Positions 35,562 to 44,509 of a stretch of 64,000 nucleotides of DNA are shown piece after piece. The DNA comes from an uncultured delta proteobacterium (lineage in GTDB: Bacteria > Desulfobacterota > Syntrophia > Syntrophales > UBA8958), in NCBI GenBank assembly GCA_903885795.1, contig CAISJV010000064.1, positions 1 through 64,000 on the forward strand, written 5' to 3'. The translations under genes and the position numbers were made by a program. Position 1 is the first letter of the stretch, and each line of letters begins with the position of its first letter. Below the pieces are notes generated by a model. That model was not told where the DNA came from. It was given only the letters and a program-made list of their open reading frames with translations, and ran no database searches.

Positions 35562-35780
35562 CTACTCAGGATGTTTCTCCGGATTGCAGAATTGAGAAAC
35601 ATCGATTCCGTATTTGCGGATGCGATACCTAAGGATTCTCCTGGTCGTCCCCAGTTGTCTTGCCGCCGCCGTCTGATTGCCGCCCGTTCGCTGTAGGGCA
35701 GATGCGATAATGTGCCTCTCGAAATCCGACACGTTGCTTTTCAAAAGATCTTCCGTGGTGAATGATTGCCTGTCTTCCAT
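35562..35780 (-). CDS. Stand-alone Fis-type DNA-binding protein
   Basis: A 72-residue protein consisting almost only of the C-terminal helix-turn-helix of NtrC/NifA-type activators: SDFERHIIASALQRTGGNQ, then AARQLGTTRRILRYRIRKYGID. It lacks a receiver, GAF or AAA+ domain. The recognition region closely resembles that of the NifA-like protein at 42676 ([17 protein letters not shown]), so it could compete for or share the same enhancer sites. Ribosome site AGAGGTGG. It lies between glnK and the outer-membrane protein. Confidence 0.8.
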   Translation of the reverse strand: MEDRQSFTTEDLLKSNVSDFERHIIASALQRTGGNQTAAARQLGTTRRILRYRIRKYGIDVSQFCNPEKHPE

Positions 35781-35799
35781 ATATCCACCTCTAACACAC

Positions 35800-35862
35800 C
35801 CGTGCCCGGCATGGGCACGGCGAGATATGAAGGAAGAAGCCTGGGGCTATTTTCATATCTCG
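35800..35862 (-). promoter_or_regulatory. Tandem intercistronic hairpins between glnK and the Fis-type gene
   Basis: Two adjacent perfect stems: CGAGATATGA paired with TCATATCTCG (35821-35830 and 35853-35862), whose loop holds AGCC-TGG-GGCT, and CCGTGCCC paired with GGGCACGG (35800-35820). No T-run follows, so they are more likely mRNA stability/processing elements that set the glnK to downstream ratio than a full terminator. Confidence 0.55.
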
Positions 35863-35872
35863 TCGTAAAATG

Positions 35873-36214
35873 TCATCCGATGGCGCTGCTGCCCCGCTCT
35901 CCCGTCCTGATCCTCATCACGTCGTGCAGATCGAAAACGAAGATCTTGCCGTCGCCAACCTCGCCGGTGCGGGCGCTCTTGGTGACGGCGTCGATGGCCC
36001 GATCCAAAAAATCTTCATTGACGGCGATCTCAAGTTTCACCTTTTTCAGCAGGCTTCCCGCTTCCTTGGTCCCCCGGTATATTTCCGTGACGCCCTTTTG
36101 CCTGCCCCGGCCCAGGACATTCGATACCGTCACCAGCGGTACTTCCGCTTTTTCCAGGGCGGTCATGACTTCGTCCAGTTTATGGGGCTGAATAATGGCA
36201 ATTATGTATTTCAT
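35873..36214 (-). CDS. glnK: PII signal-transduction protein without the uridylylation tyrosine
   Basis: A 113-residue PII protein: start [17 protein letters not shown]-loop [17 protein letters not shown], and the [16 protein letters not shown]-terminus. Tyr46 is present, but position 51, the uridylylated Tyr in enteric GlnB/GlnK, is Glu ([11 protein letters not shown] against YRGAEYMVDFL). Regulation must be by ligand binding (ATP/ADP/2-oxoglutarate) alone, or by another modification. It follows amtB by 16 bases with AAAAGGAGA as ribosome site, the normal arrangement for a PII that blocks the transporter. Confidence 0.92.
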   Translation of the reverse strand: MKYIIAIIQPHKLDEVMTALEKAEVPLVTVSNVLGRGRQKGVTEIYRGTKEAGSLLKKVKLEIAVNEDFLDRAIDAVTKSARTGEVGDGKIFVFDLHDVMRIRTGERGSSAIG

Positions 36215-36230
36215 GGTTTTATCTCCTTTT

Positions 36231-37463
36231 CTATTCGATTACCGTGTAGGCGGCTTCACTCTGTTGCGTCAGGTCGAGACCGATGGTTTCGTCCTTTTCC
36301 TTGACCCGGGCACACATGAGGGCGTCCACCAGCTTGTAGATTATAAAGGTCATGACGCCGGCAAAGAGGGGCGCAACGACGGCCATAATGAGTTGCGGCC
36401 AGAGCTGGGCACCGCCGAAAAAGAGACCGTTCGCCCCGGCGGAGTTGACGGCCTTTTCCGCGAAGAGACCTACGGCGATGGTTCCCCAGATGCCACCGAC
36501 CCCATGGACACCGAAGGCGTCCAGGGCGTCGTCGTATCCGAGCTTAGCCTTGATCACGGCGACGGCCAGATAGCAGATGAAAGCAACGATAATGCCGATG
36601 AAGATGGCATTCATGGGGTTTACAAATCCGCAGGCCGGAGTGATGGCCACCAGTCCCGCTACGGCCCCCGTAACAGTACCTAAAATCGTGGGCTTGCCGT
36701 GTTGTTGCCACTCGATAAGTGCCCAGGTAAGCCCCGCCGCCGCTGTGGCAATGTGGGTGGTGACAAAGGCGTTGGCCGCCAGATCGTTGGCTGCCAGGGC
36801 GGAGCCCGCATTGAAACCGAACCATCCGAACCACAGCAGTGCCCCTCCTAAGACCGTAAATGGCAGGTTATGGGGCCGGAAAGGGGTCTTCTGGTAGCCT
36901 ACCCGTTTGCCCAGCAGCAGGCACAAGACGAGGGCCGACACCCCGGAGCTGGCATGAACGACGATACCCCCGGCAAAATCCAGGCCGCCGAGATTCCTCA
37001 TCCAGCCGCCCGTTCCCCAGACCCAGTGGGCTAGGGGATCATAGACTAAGGTCGCCCAGAGGATCGTAAAGACCAGAAAGGCGGAGAACTTCATCCGTTC
37101 CGCAAAGGCGCCGATCATGAGGGCCGGGGTGATGACGGCGAACATGCACTGAAAAATCATGAAGACGGAATGGGGGATCGTGGCGGCATAATCAGCGTTG
37201 GGTTGCCCCCCCACATAGTTGAGCCCCGCCCACTTCAGACCGCCGATGATCCCCTGCCCCGTATCGGGACCGAATGACAGAGAATAGCCAAAGAGAACCC
37301 ACTGTAAAGAAATTACGCACATGATGATGAAGCATTGCATCAGAATAGAAAGAACGTTCTTCCTCCTGACAAGACCTCCGTAAAAGAAGGCCAGCCCCGG
37401 TATCGTCATGGCAAAAACCAGGGCCGTGGATACTAATACCCAAGCCGTATCGCCCGTATTCAT
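36231..37463 (-). CDS. amtB: Ammonium transporter
   Basis: A 410-residue Amt family membrane protein with multiple hydrophobic helices. Visible motifs: [28 protein letters not shown] at the N-terminus, the pore His in [15 protein letters not shown] and the second in [18 protein letters not shown]. The ATG at 37463 follows AGGAGG; the upstream extension of the open frame to 37532 would run into the sigma-54 promoter. No long signal peptide is seen. It imports ammonium/ammonia and is gated by the PII protein encoded next. Confidence 0.95.
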   Translation of the reverse strand: MNTGDTAWVLVSTALVFAMTIPGLAFFYGGLVRRKNVLSILMQCFIIMCVISLQWVLFGYSLSFGPDTGQGIIGGLKWAGLNYVGGQPNADYAATIPHSVFMIFQCMFAVITPALMIGAFAERMKFSAFLVFTILWATLVYDPLAHWVWGTGGWMRNLGGLDFAGGIVVHASSGVSALVLCLLLGKRVGYQKTPFRPHNLPFTVLGGALLWFGWFGFNAGSALAANDLAANAFVTTHIATAAAGLTWALIEWQQHGKPTILGTVTGAVAGLVAITPACGFVNPMNAIFIGIIVAFICYLAVAVIKAKLGYDDALDAFGVHGVGGIWGTIAVGLFAEKAVNSAGANGLFFGGAQLWPQLIMAVVAPLFAGVMTFIIYKLVDALMCARVKEKDETIGLDLTQQSEAAYTVIE

Positions 37464-37515
37464 AAAAAACCTCCTGACAAAATTATTTCCCTGAAGTGAA
37501 GGATAGTCTGGGAAG

Positions 37516-37531
37516 ATCAAAGTCCGTGCCA
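37516..37531 (-). promoter_or_regulatory. Sigma-54 promoter of amtB-glnK
   Basis: Minus strand TGGCACGGACTTTGAT: perfect -24 element and correct spacing, with GA in place of GC at -12. It is 53 bases upstream of the amtB start, as expected for nitrogen-regulated amtB genes. Apart from it, 37464-37830 shows nothing I can identify. Confidence 0.65.
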
Positions 37532-37830
37532 AGGGAGGTTTATGAAGTCATGTATCTGATTATATTGTATTATTTCTTGTTGATCCCTATGCCGTCCGGC
37601 ATAGAAGTTGGAACAGTTTTGTTTGATCCATGGTGGTATAGACAAAAATGTATCAATGGGAAGGGATACTCTTCACTAGGGTGAGAACGGGATAAGCCCC
37701 CCGGGACAAATCCCTGTCGTCTTTTTGGATAATGACTACTTTAACGTATATTCAGCCGAAGGCCTGGTGGCTTGACAGCTGGGGCATTCAACCGTTCTTA
37801 CCGAAATGAGCGGCCACCGGCCGGATGTCC

Positions 37831-39645
37831 TCACGACGGCGTCGACGGATTGGAATCTCCCCGGAAGAAGGCCGACACCATGGTCAGAAATTCCGCCAGC
37901 AGCGTCTTGCTTACTACGAACACATGGCCCACGTGCTTTTCGATGGTACGGTTCAGCCCCCCGCGGACGATGCCGATATTGGCGTCGTCGCTCTGCCCCC
38001 AGATATCGCTGGAAATACACGATTTGGACGGGGCAATAGGATCCCGGTCGCCGCGGTAGTTGAAAATGGCCACGCCGGTCTCCCGGAGCGCGTCCATTCT
38101 CACCGGTTTCCCGTCCAGCGCGGGAATGGTCGATGGCAGGCAAAAGGTCCCCTCGTAGATCTGGTTCTCCAGATAGACATTTTGCAACCATTCCCGGTGG
38201 GCTCGAGCGGGAAATTTGGTCCCGTGCGTCAGCCAGTAGAGGAACGGCGCGGAATCATTAATGGAATCTGCCCGGTCGGCGCGACTGCAAAACCCGTGGG
38301 CCATGAAATAGGCGACGCCGGCCTGGATCTCATTCATGCCGAACTCAATCACCTGCGGCGGGACATTAACATCCCCGAAGAGGGCGCCCACCACGTCGGG
38401 GTCGTATTCCGAGCGGATGATGTCCCGCATTTTCCCGTGCCCGCTCTCGTCGTCATCGAATTTCACCGGCGCCACAACCACGGCAACCTTCAGAATGTCC
38501 ATCGGTTTTCCCGCAGCCATCCGCTCTTCCGCCCGCCTGGCCAGGTAGGGCAGGATCAGCGTCCCGCCCATGCAGTAACCCATCACATGGATGTCACTGC
38601 CCGGATGCCGCTGCTCGATCAGCTCCAAATAATAATCATGGATGTCTTTGCCGTAAAAATCGAGGCCCAACCGTGAACTCTCAAAACTGGCGTCGCTGTA
38701 CTCCACGAGATAGACCTCATATCCCTCTTTCAGCATGCCCTCGACAATCGACTTTCCCTTCGCCATATCGTATATTTCCGGCAGGTTGATCAGCGGCGTA
38801 TTGAGATAAAGCACTTTGCCGTTCGGCTGGAAATCGTCCGGCGGCAGATAATGACGCAGGAACACGGAGTGGAGATTTGAGTGGGCAACATGCTCAAAGC
38901 GGCAATAACCAATCTTTCCGCCCGTAGCCCTTTTGGAGAATTCCTTAATGTCAAAGGCGTGCTCCCGATAAAGATTTTCAAAACGGAGCCGCCCCTGCTC
39001 CAGATACATGGGAAAAGAAAGGGCGTCCGAGCCATCGGCCTTCTTCGGCATGTAGGGAAGTTCCCCGTCTTTCAACGGCGTCTCCGTAATCAGGACCAAC
39101 AGGGATATGAGCAGTTCCTTCTTCGCCTTGAGCCTCGTCAATCCCAGGGAATTAAATTTCTTCTCCAGAAAAGCGAACTCCTCGACACTTTGCTTGAGAA
39201 ATGATTTACCCTCCTCCGAGCTTGTCATGTGGCGGGCTTTTTCCATGTCAAAGCGGTCGTCAATTATGAAATTACTGCAAAGGCTGCGCATGAGGTGGGC
39301 ATAACTAAGGTAAATCCCGCCATTTATCTCACCGAAGATGTCGGGATTCCGCCCGGTCAGGGTTAAAAAACGGGCGAATTGCTTGACCGGATCAAGAATG
39401 GTCTGGTCAAGGACCTGCCGTTGCCAAGACGCCGTCAAGGCAAAGGGACCATAGATGGGATTGCTGAACGACTCAAGGAGTTTGTCCAGCTTGATCATGC
39501 TCTTGACCACTCCGCCCGCCATCTCGCTTTTCCAAGGTACAACAAACGAATAGCCCTCGCGATTATCCGCCGGGGTTGGTCCCATCACCGCGAGCAATTC
39601 ATCAGGCGTTATCCTCCCTCCCACCTGCTCTGTCGTTTCGGTCAT
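37831..39645 (-). CDS. PHA-synthase-like alpha/beta-hydrolase
   Basis: A 604-residue protein. An N-terminal region of about 240 residues shows TASWQRQVLDQ and other PhaC-like helices; the hydrolase core contains the lipase-like box GYCMGGT with Cys358 as nucleophile, an Asp in NYRGDRDPIAP and a His in EKHVGHVFV. Cys-nucleophile and GxCxGG box are hallmarks of polyhydroxyalkanoate synthases, which polymerise hydroxyacyl-CoA. Neither PhaE/PhaR nor phaAB is nearby and sequence spacing is unusual, so class cannot be given. The ATG at 39645 follows AAAGGAGA. It is flanked by nitrogen genes; PHA often accumulates under nitrogen limitation. Confidence 0.75.
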   Translation of the reverse strand: MTETTEQVGGRITPDELLAVMGPTPADNREGYSFVVPWKSEMAGGVVKSMIKLDKLLESFSNPIYGPFALTASWQRQVLDQTILDPVKQFARFLTLTGRNPDIFGEINGGIYLSYAHLMRSLCSNFIIDDRFDMEKARHMTSSEEGKSFLKQSVEEFAFLEKKFNSLGLTRLKAKKELLISLLVLITETPLKDGELPYMPKKADGSDALSFPMYLEQGRLRFENLYREHAFDIKEFSKRATGGKIGYCRFEHVAHSNLHSVFLRHYLPPDDFQPNGKVLYLNTPLINLPEIYDMAKGKSIVEGMLKEGYEVYLVEYSDASFESSRLGLDFYGKDIHDYYLELIEQRHPGSDIHVMGYCMGGTLILPYLARRAEERMAAGKPMDILKVAVVVAPVKFDDDESGHGKMRDIIRSEYDPDVVGALFGDVNVPPQVIEFGMNEIQAGVAYFMAHGFCSRADRADSINDSAPFLYWLTHGTKFPARAHREWLQNVYLENQIYEGTFCLPSTIPALDGKPVRMDALRETGVAIFNYRGDRDPIAPSKSCISSDIWGQSDDANIGIVRGGLNRTIEKHVGHVFVVSKTLLAEFLTMVSAFFRGDSNPSTPS

Positions 39646-39980
39646 ACGCGATCTCCTTTCCCTACAATGAAATGCCAAATATACAAAATAAATGAAGTAT
39701 TTTTAGACTATTCGTTTGAGAACAGGGTGGCGGCGGGTGTTGCGTACCTTGCCCCGGCTCTGTTTACCTTGCGACCTTCGTACAAATACGCCCAAATCCT
39801 GACTTTTTAGGCGTTCATGAACGGTTATATCAGAACATGGCAACCGGTTTAATAGTAGGATACGGAATCACTACCCGTCAAGGGAAAAGATCTTTCCAAA
39901 GAATGTTTCTAGTCAGGGACGGAATAAACCTTCCAGCTTCAGACTCACTGAGGGCTTGATGCGGGTGGCCGTTCTCCTTT
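39646..39980. other. Intergenic region upstream of the PHA-synthase-like gene
   Basis: No gene is supported. A perfect 12-bp palindrome CGTTCATGAACG lies at 39812-39823, about 170 bases upstream of the hydrolase start, and might be a regulator site. No clear terminator for the gene ending at 39981 was found. Confidence 0.3.
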
Positions 39981-42575
39981 TCATATACCGTAACAGACCA
40001 GTTTCTGGTTGACCACGTCTGACAGCAGCAACAATCCGTGTTCCCGGACATCATAAACCCGGACGATCTTTTCATAGCAGCTTTCACGTGGTGCCAAGTC
40101 GGTCAGCATGTTGGGCATGCTTTCCAGCCATTCACAATTGAAAAGGACATCCTTCCGATCGGGATAAATGGCCATGTAGAAGATGTCCATTTCCACAAGA
40201 TCCTGAAAGAAATGGGTCCCGAAGGACAGGTCGGGAATAAGACTGCCGTCCTGATGGGCTATCTCCGCGATCGCGATGATATTGTTGATCTCCGAAAAGG
40301 TCACCGGAACGCCCATGGCCGGCGTAGTAGTCCCCCAGCGGCCAGGACCGAAGAGGGCAGTCGGCGTTTCCTCACGGTTCTCGATCAGTTTGTTAAGGCG
40401 ACCCACCAGGCGGGCTACATCGTATTTTTCGGAAAGGGACAACCTCGTGTACCCCTGAGGGTCCACATAGATAATCCGGGCGAGGGGCTGGGAGACGCTA
40501 CCCCCCATGAAGTTCCCTTCCTGGCGGAGGAGGATGCGATTCTTCATGATCTTTTCCGGAATGGCTACGCAAACGTTCTGTCCCTTGGTCTGAAAGGGCC
40601 TACACTGGAGCAGATTGACCTGCAAACGACCTTCGGAGTTGAAATTTGCCGTAAATTCTATGTCTACGGGATATTGATAGACCCCTTCCAGGGTCTTGAG
40701 CATACGGGACATGATCTCTGTGAAGGGCGTTGTTGCGAGAAGCTCATCAAACGTGAGTATCCAGATGTCTTGAGCAGCCCGCCCCGTCGACCGCAGGCGT
40801 TCCGAGGCTTCCGTATCTCTTGCGCCCACAAGGTCCAGGCGTACGTCAAGCCCTTCATTGATGACCTGGAGCAGGGAAAGGGCATGGAAGCGGTTTTCCT
40901 CAAGATTCAGCACATCGACATCATGCTGGGAGAAGCGACGTATATCCGCCATACCCCCATGGGGCTTTACCAGCGGGGCATCGAGGGCCACGATACGGGG
41001 ATAGTCATTTTCCACCCGGTTGACGGCCCGCGTCCCCAAACCAAAAACAATGCGCAGCATGCCGGCCCGGGGGTCCATACCCTGCCTCCACACGAAGGTG
41101 TTGTAGGAAAGGCCCACCCCGGCTACCTCGGGGAAGAAATAATGCTTGCGATAGGCCCCTGATACCCGTTGTACCAGGAGTGCCATCTGCTCATCATGCT
41201 GATCGAGGCCACGCTGGAGACGATAAGTCAGGGCGTCCTCGTTCATGGTACTGGCAAAGACAAGGCGGACCGATTCTTCAAAGGCTTCGTAGCGTTGCTC
41301 CGGTGTTCCCTGGTTGACGCAGAAAAAACTCTCGTATTTACGGGCGAAAGCATTCCCGAACGCATCCTCCAGGAGACTGCTGGAACGGACAATGATCGGC
41401 GACTGTCCGAAATACTCGAGCATCAACTGAAACTGTTCCTTGACCTCTTCTGGAAAGACACCCCTGAGCATCTTGGTTTTCAACTCCCTGGCGCTCTCAA
41501 AATAACCGTCCTTGGTCTTTTGGGACATGAGGGTTTTCCACCAGCCATTCTGAACGATATAGGAATAGAAGACATCAGAGCCGATATAGAAGGAATCGTG
41601 AAGCTCCAGGCAACCGGACCAGTCATATTCCTCATCCCGACGGAGAATATTTCTTGCCAGGAGCATGCCAACCGACTTCCCGCCAATGAAGCCGGTGCCG
41701 ATAAGGCGGTCCTTGATGCCCAGGAGATCTTCAAGGGTAAAATAGTCCCTGGCCAATGAAAGCATCCGCTTCTCCCTCCCGATCATGACCCGGGAAAGTT
41801 GCTTGATAATCTCTTTTTTTTCTTCTGTGGCTTCTGGGTTTCCCAGAACTTCTCTGGCACGTAGAAAGATGCGATCCCAGTAATCGAGATTTCGCTCCAC
41901 ATTGACCGAACTCCTATGGGCCAGAAATGAGAATAGCTGGGTGGCGTCCACACTGTTCATGATGGGGATATATTTATCCCCCTCCGTAATGTGGGGCAGG
42001 AACATCGTGGGCGTGTAGCGGTGCCAGGCTTTCAAGGGATGGACACAGATCTTTCCCTGATAGTTATAAACGTCAAGGAGCACCTGGGTCGTCTCCCGGA
42101 TGCGGGCAACGGTCTTGAAGGAATGGTGGCCCCGTAAAATGGCGAAATAAGCTACCGTATTGAGCTCGAAAAGATAAGGGCATGTAATAACAAAAAAATT
42201 ACCGATCATCAGGTCGGTCGCCCAGGCCATGAGCAGGTCGGAAAGAGAATCAAATACGTAGAAGACATCCCGCCCTTCCTGGCGGATGATGTTATGGACC
42301 TGCGTGGAAAAGGATTCGAAGCCCATATCGGCGCTAAGTTTATAGATGATAACCTTACCGGTGGCTTCGAGAAGGGGCGCATGGCGCGCGAAACGCATGT
42401 AAACCACCCGTTCATTGTTTTCCACGGCCTTATCTACGAAAGGAAGGACGAAATACTTGTAATCTTCAATATCGTCCACCTGAAGAACCACGTTGTCGCC
42501 CGTCTGCAAGTAATTTAGAACGTCATCCAAACCCCGGATACCAGAACTGACTCGGGAAAAAGATACCATGCTCAA
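39981..42575 (-). CDS. KaiC-like domain fused to PEP-synthase-type ATP-grasp domain
   Basis: An 864-residue protein. Residues about 1-240 resemble a KaiC/RadA-type ATPase (SSGIRGLDDVLNYLQTGDNVVLQVDD; DVFYVFDSLSDLLMAW) but the Walker A Lys-Ser/Thr is missing, so ATP binding is doubtful. From about 300 on it has the ATP-grasp domain of PEP synthase/PPDK (GGKSVGMLLARNIL, SPIIVRSSSLLEDAFGNAFARK, QRVSGAYRKHYFFPEVAGVG, and a C-terminal segment LFGPGRWGTTTPAMGV). The phospho-His swivelling domain and PEP barrel are absent. The substrate is unknown. It is divergent from the NifA-like regulator and next to the PHA-synthase-like gene. Signalling or pyruvate/PEP sensing is possible but not shown. Confidence 0.75.
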   Translation of the reverse strand: MSMVSFSRVSSGIRGLDDVLNYLQTGDNVVLQVDDIEDYKYFVLPFVDKAVENNERVVYMRFARHAPLLEATGKVIIYKLSADMGFESFSTQVHNIIRQEGRDVFYVFDSLSDLLMAWATDLMIGNFFVITCPYLFELNTVAYFAILRGHHSFKTVARIRETTQVLLDVYNYQGKICVHPLKAWHRYTPTMFLPHITEGDKYIPIMNSVDATQLFSFLAHRSSVNVERNLDYWDRIFLRAREVLGNPEATEEKKEIIKQLSRVMIGREKRMLSLARDYFTLEDLLGIKDRLIGTGFIGGKSVGMLLARNILRRDEEYDWSGCLELHDSFYIGSDVFYSYIVQNGWWKTLMSQKTKDGYFESARELKTKMLRGVFPEEVKEQFQLMLEYFGQSPIIVRSSSLLEDAFGNAFARKYESFFCVNQGTPEQRYEAFEESVRLVFASTMNEDALTYRLQRGLDQHDEQMALLVQRVSGAYRKHYFFPEVAGVGLSYNTFVWRQGMDPRAGMLRIVFGLGTRAVNRVENDYPRIVALDAPLVKPHGGMADIRRFSQHDVDVLNLEENRFHALSLLQVINEGLDVRLDLVGARDTEASERLRSTGRAAQDIWILTFDELLATTPFTEIMSRMLKTLEGVYQYPVDIEFTANFNSEGRLQVNLLQCRPFQTKGQNVCVAIPEKIMKNRILLRQEGNFMGGSVSQPLARIIYVDPQGYTRLSLSEKYDVARLVGRLNKLIENREETPTALFGPGRWGTTTPAMGVPVTFSEINNIIAIAEIAHQDGSLIPDLSFGTHFFQDLVEMDIFYMAIYPDRKDVLFNCEWLESMPNMLTDLAPRESCYEKIVRVYDVREHGLLLLSDVVNQKLVCYGI

Positions 42576-42592
42576 CCTCGCTCAAACATAGT

Positions 42593-42608
42593 TGGTACGA
42601 TACTTGAT
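42593..42608 (+). promoter_or_regulatory. Sigma-54-like promoter of the NifA-like gene
   Basis: TGGTACGATACTTGAT has GG and TTG at the -24/-12 spacing, with T for C in the -24 element and A for C at -12. It is 68 bases before the first ATG of the activator gene and could provide positive autoregulation. Weaker than the other sigma-54 sites here. Confidence 0.4.
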
Positions 42609-42675
42609 TACGGAATGCATACCAGAAAAAATGACAAACGCCCATTGCTTTTTTTTCAACTAAATTGTATAGAAC

Positions 42676-44238
42676 ATGAAATCAGTTTATTTATGCCCAT
42701 TTTTGTCTAATATGAGCTCACATAATTACGAAGAATTAGCGGCTCTGCATGCCATCGCGAAGACCCTCGCCCAGCCCTGGGAGCTGCGGGATCAGCTCGA
42801 ACAGGTTCTGGGCGAGATGCACGCCCATCTGGGTATGCAACGTGGTATGATCTCACTTCTGGATCGGGACACCGGGGAGGCATGGCTGGAAGTGGCCCAC
42901 GACGTCAAACTTGATGGAGTGGAAATAACTTATCAAATCGGTGAAGGCATCACGGGAAAGGTGGCCCAGACCGGCCGTCCCATGGCCATCCCGAATCTGG
43001 GCAAGGAAACCCTTTTTCTGGACCGGACCGGGGCGCGAAAAAACCTGAACCGTAATGAATTGGCCTTTCTGTGCGTTCCCATCATATATGATTCCCGGGT
43101 TGTAGGCATCCTTTCCGCCGACAAGGGCGCCCAGGATGTTGCAGATCTGGACCAGGAAATGTCCATGCTGTCCTCGGTCGCTGAACTTATCGCCAAAGCG
43201 GTTCATATCCTTGCTCTTGAGGAAGAAAACCGCCGCCTTCGCAGCCTCGTCAACCAGGGCAAGTCCCCTACCATTGACATTATCGGACATTCGAAGGGCA
43301 TGCAGGAGGTCTTCGGCCTGATCCGCCATGTCGCCGATTCGAGCACCACCGCCCTGATTCTTGGGGAAACCGGCACGGGCAAGGAGTTGATTGCCAAGGC
43401 TATTCACATCAACAGCGCCCGCAGCAAGGGTCCCATGATCCAGGTCAACTGCGCGGCCATACCGGATACCCTTATAGAGAGTGAATTGTTCGGACACGAG
43501 CGGGGTGCCTTTACCGGCGCCATGAGACAGCACCGGGGCCGGTTTGAGGAGGGCAACAACGGCACGATTTTCCTTGACGAGGTTGCCGAGCTATCGGCTG
43601 CGGCGCAGGCCAAGCTTCTCAGGGTCCTTCAGGAAAAACAGTTCCAGCCTCTGGGCTCCCCTCGCCTCGTCAAAACAAATGCCCGCGTTATCGCCGCCAC
43701 CAACCGCCGCCTGGAGGATTGTGTTGCCTCAGGACAATTTCGGACAGATCTCTATTATCGCCTGAGCGTTTTCCCCATTTACATACCTCCCCTGCGGGAT
43801 AGGGGAAATGACATTATCCTTCTGGCCGATCATTTTGTTCTCAAGTATTCAAAAGAATTGAATAAACCTGTCAAGAGGATAACCACCGCCGTCATCGAGG
43901 CCTTTCTTTCCCACCATTGGCCGGGAAATGTTCGGGAACTGGAAAACTGTATCGAACGGGCAATCCTGCTGACCGAGGGGGATGCTATTGAAATGATTCA
44001 TCTGCCCCCTTCCTTGCAAACAAAGGGTCGGGAAGAAGCAGAAAAGGAAGCGGGAAGGTTCAGCACCGTTATCGAAAGCCAGGAGCGAGCCCTGATTGTC
44101 GAGGCACTGAAAGAGGCCCATGGCAATCAGAGTCAGGCGGCCAGAAATCTCGGCACGACCAAACGGATCATCCAGTACAAGATCCAGAAGATGGGCATCG
44201 ATCCATGGAAATTCCGGACCGCGAAAAACAACCGGTGA
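42676..44238 (+). CDS. NifA-like sigma-54-dependent activator (GAF-AAA+-Fis)
   Basis: A 520-residue protein. A GAF domain (about 30-180, [20 protein letters not shown] ... [14 protein letters not shown]) precedes an AAA+ domain (about 205-430) with Walker A GETGTGKE, the sigma-54 contact loop GAFTGA, Walker B FLDEVAEL and the RDRGNDI sensor region. A Fis-type helix-turn-helix ends it ([28 protein letters not shown]). There is no receiver domain, so a small ligand sensed by GAF, or PII contact, is likely instead of phosphorylation. Start at 42676 or the ATG at 42712; neither has a clear ribosome site. It lies just upstream of the sigma-54 promoter of the glutamate synthase/glutamine synthetase operon. 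Confidence 0.9.
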   Translation: MKSVYLCPFLSNMSSHNYEELAALHAIAKTLAQPWELRDQLEQVLGEMHAHLGMQRGMISLLDRDTGEAWLEVAHDVKLDGVEITYQIGEGITGKVAQTGRPMAIPNLGKETLFLDRTGARKNLNRNELAFLCVPIIYDSRVVGILSADKGAQDVADLDQEMSMLSSVAELIAKAVHILALEEENRRLRSLVNQGKSPTIDIIGHSKGMQEVFGLIRHVADSSTTALILGETGTGKELIAKAIHINSARSKGPMIQVNCAAIPDTLIESELFGHERGAFTGAMRQHRGRFEEGNNGTIFLDEVAELSAAAQAKLLRVLQEKQFQPLGSPRLVKTNARVIAATNRRLEDCVASGQFRTDLYYRLSVFPIYIPPLRDRGNDIILLADHFVLKYSKELNKPVKRITTAVIEAFLSHHWPGNVRELENCIERAILLTEGDAIEMIHLPPSLQTKGREEAEKEAGRFSTVIESQERALIVEALKEAHGNQSQAARNLGTTKRIIQYKIQKMGIDPWKFRTAKNNR

Positions 44239-44400
44239 GTTCACCTGCGCTTTTGGACAATAATGTAGACATGCCCTGCTCAAAAGTACAAATTTGTCAT
44301 TTTACTGCTTATGAGAGGGGACTATTTTGCGGCAACATAACATTCCCTCAGCAAGTCCTGAACAAAACGGTGCAAAAGGAAGCTTTCCACACTTCCGTCA

Positions 44401-44416
44401 TGGCATGATCTTCGCA
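44401..44416 (+). promoter_or_regulatory. Sigma-54 promoter of the glutamate synthase/glutamine synthetase operon
   Basis: TGGCATGATCTTCGCA: TGGCA at -24 and CGCA at -12 with exact spacing. It is 94 bases upstream of the first start codon. A small perfect hairpin CCGGGT-CAT-ACCCGG (44471-44485) lies in the leader. Confidence 0.7.
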
Positions 44417-44509
44417 GACTCGCAAAGCACAGTGCGCCAAGCTCCAAGTAACCTTTGTAGACAATGTATCCCGGGTCATACCCGGATTGACAGAGAGAAA
44501 GATTGATAT

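Noticed and set aside
40038-41162. 374-codon open frame on the plus strand
   Set aside because: Antisense to the KaiC/PEP-synthase-like fusion; no domain recognised.
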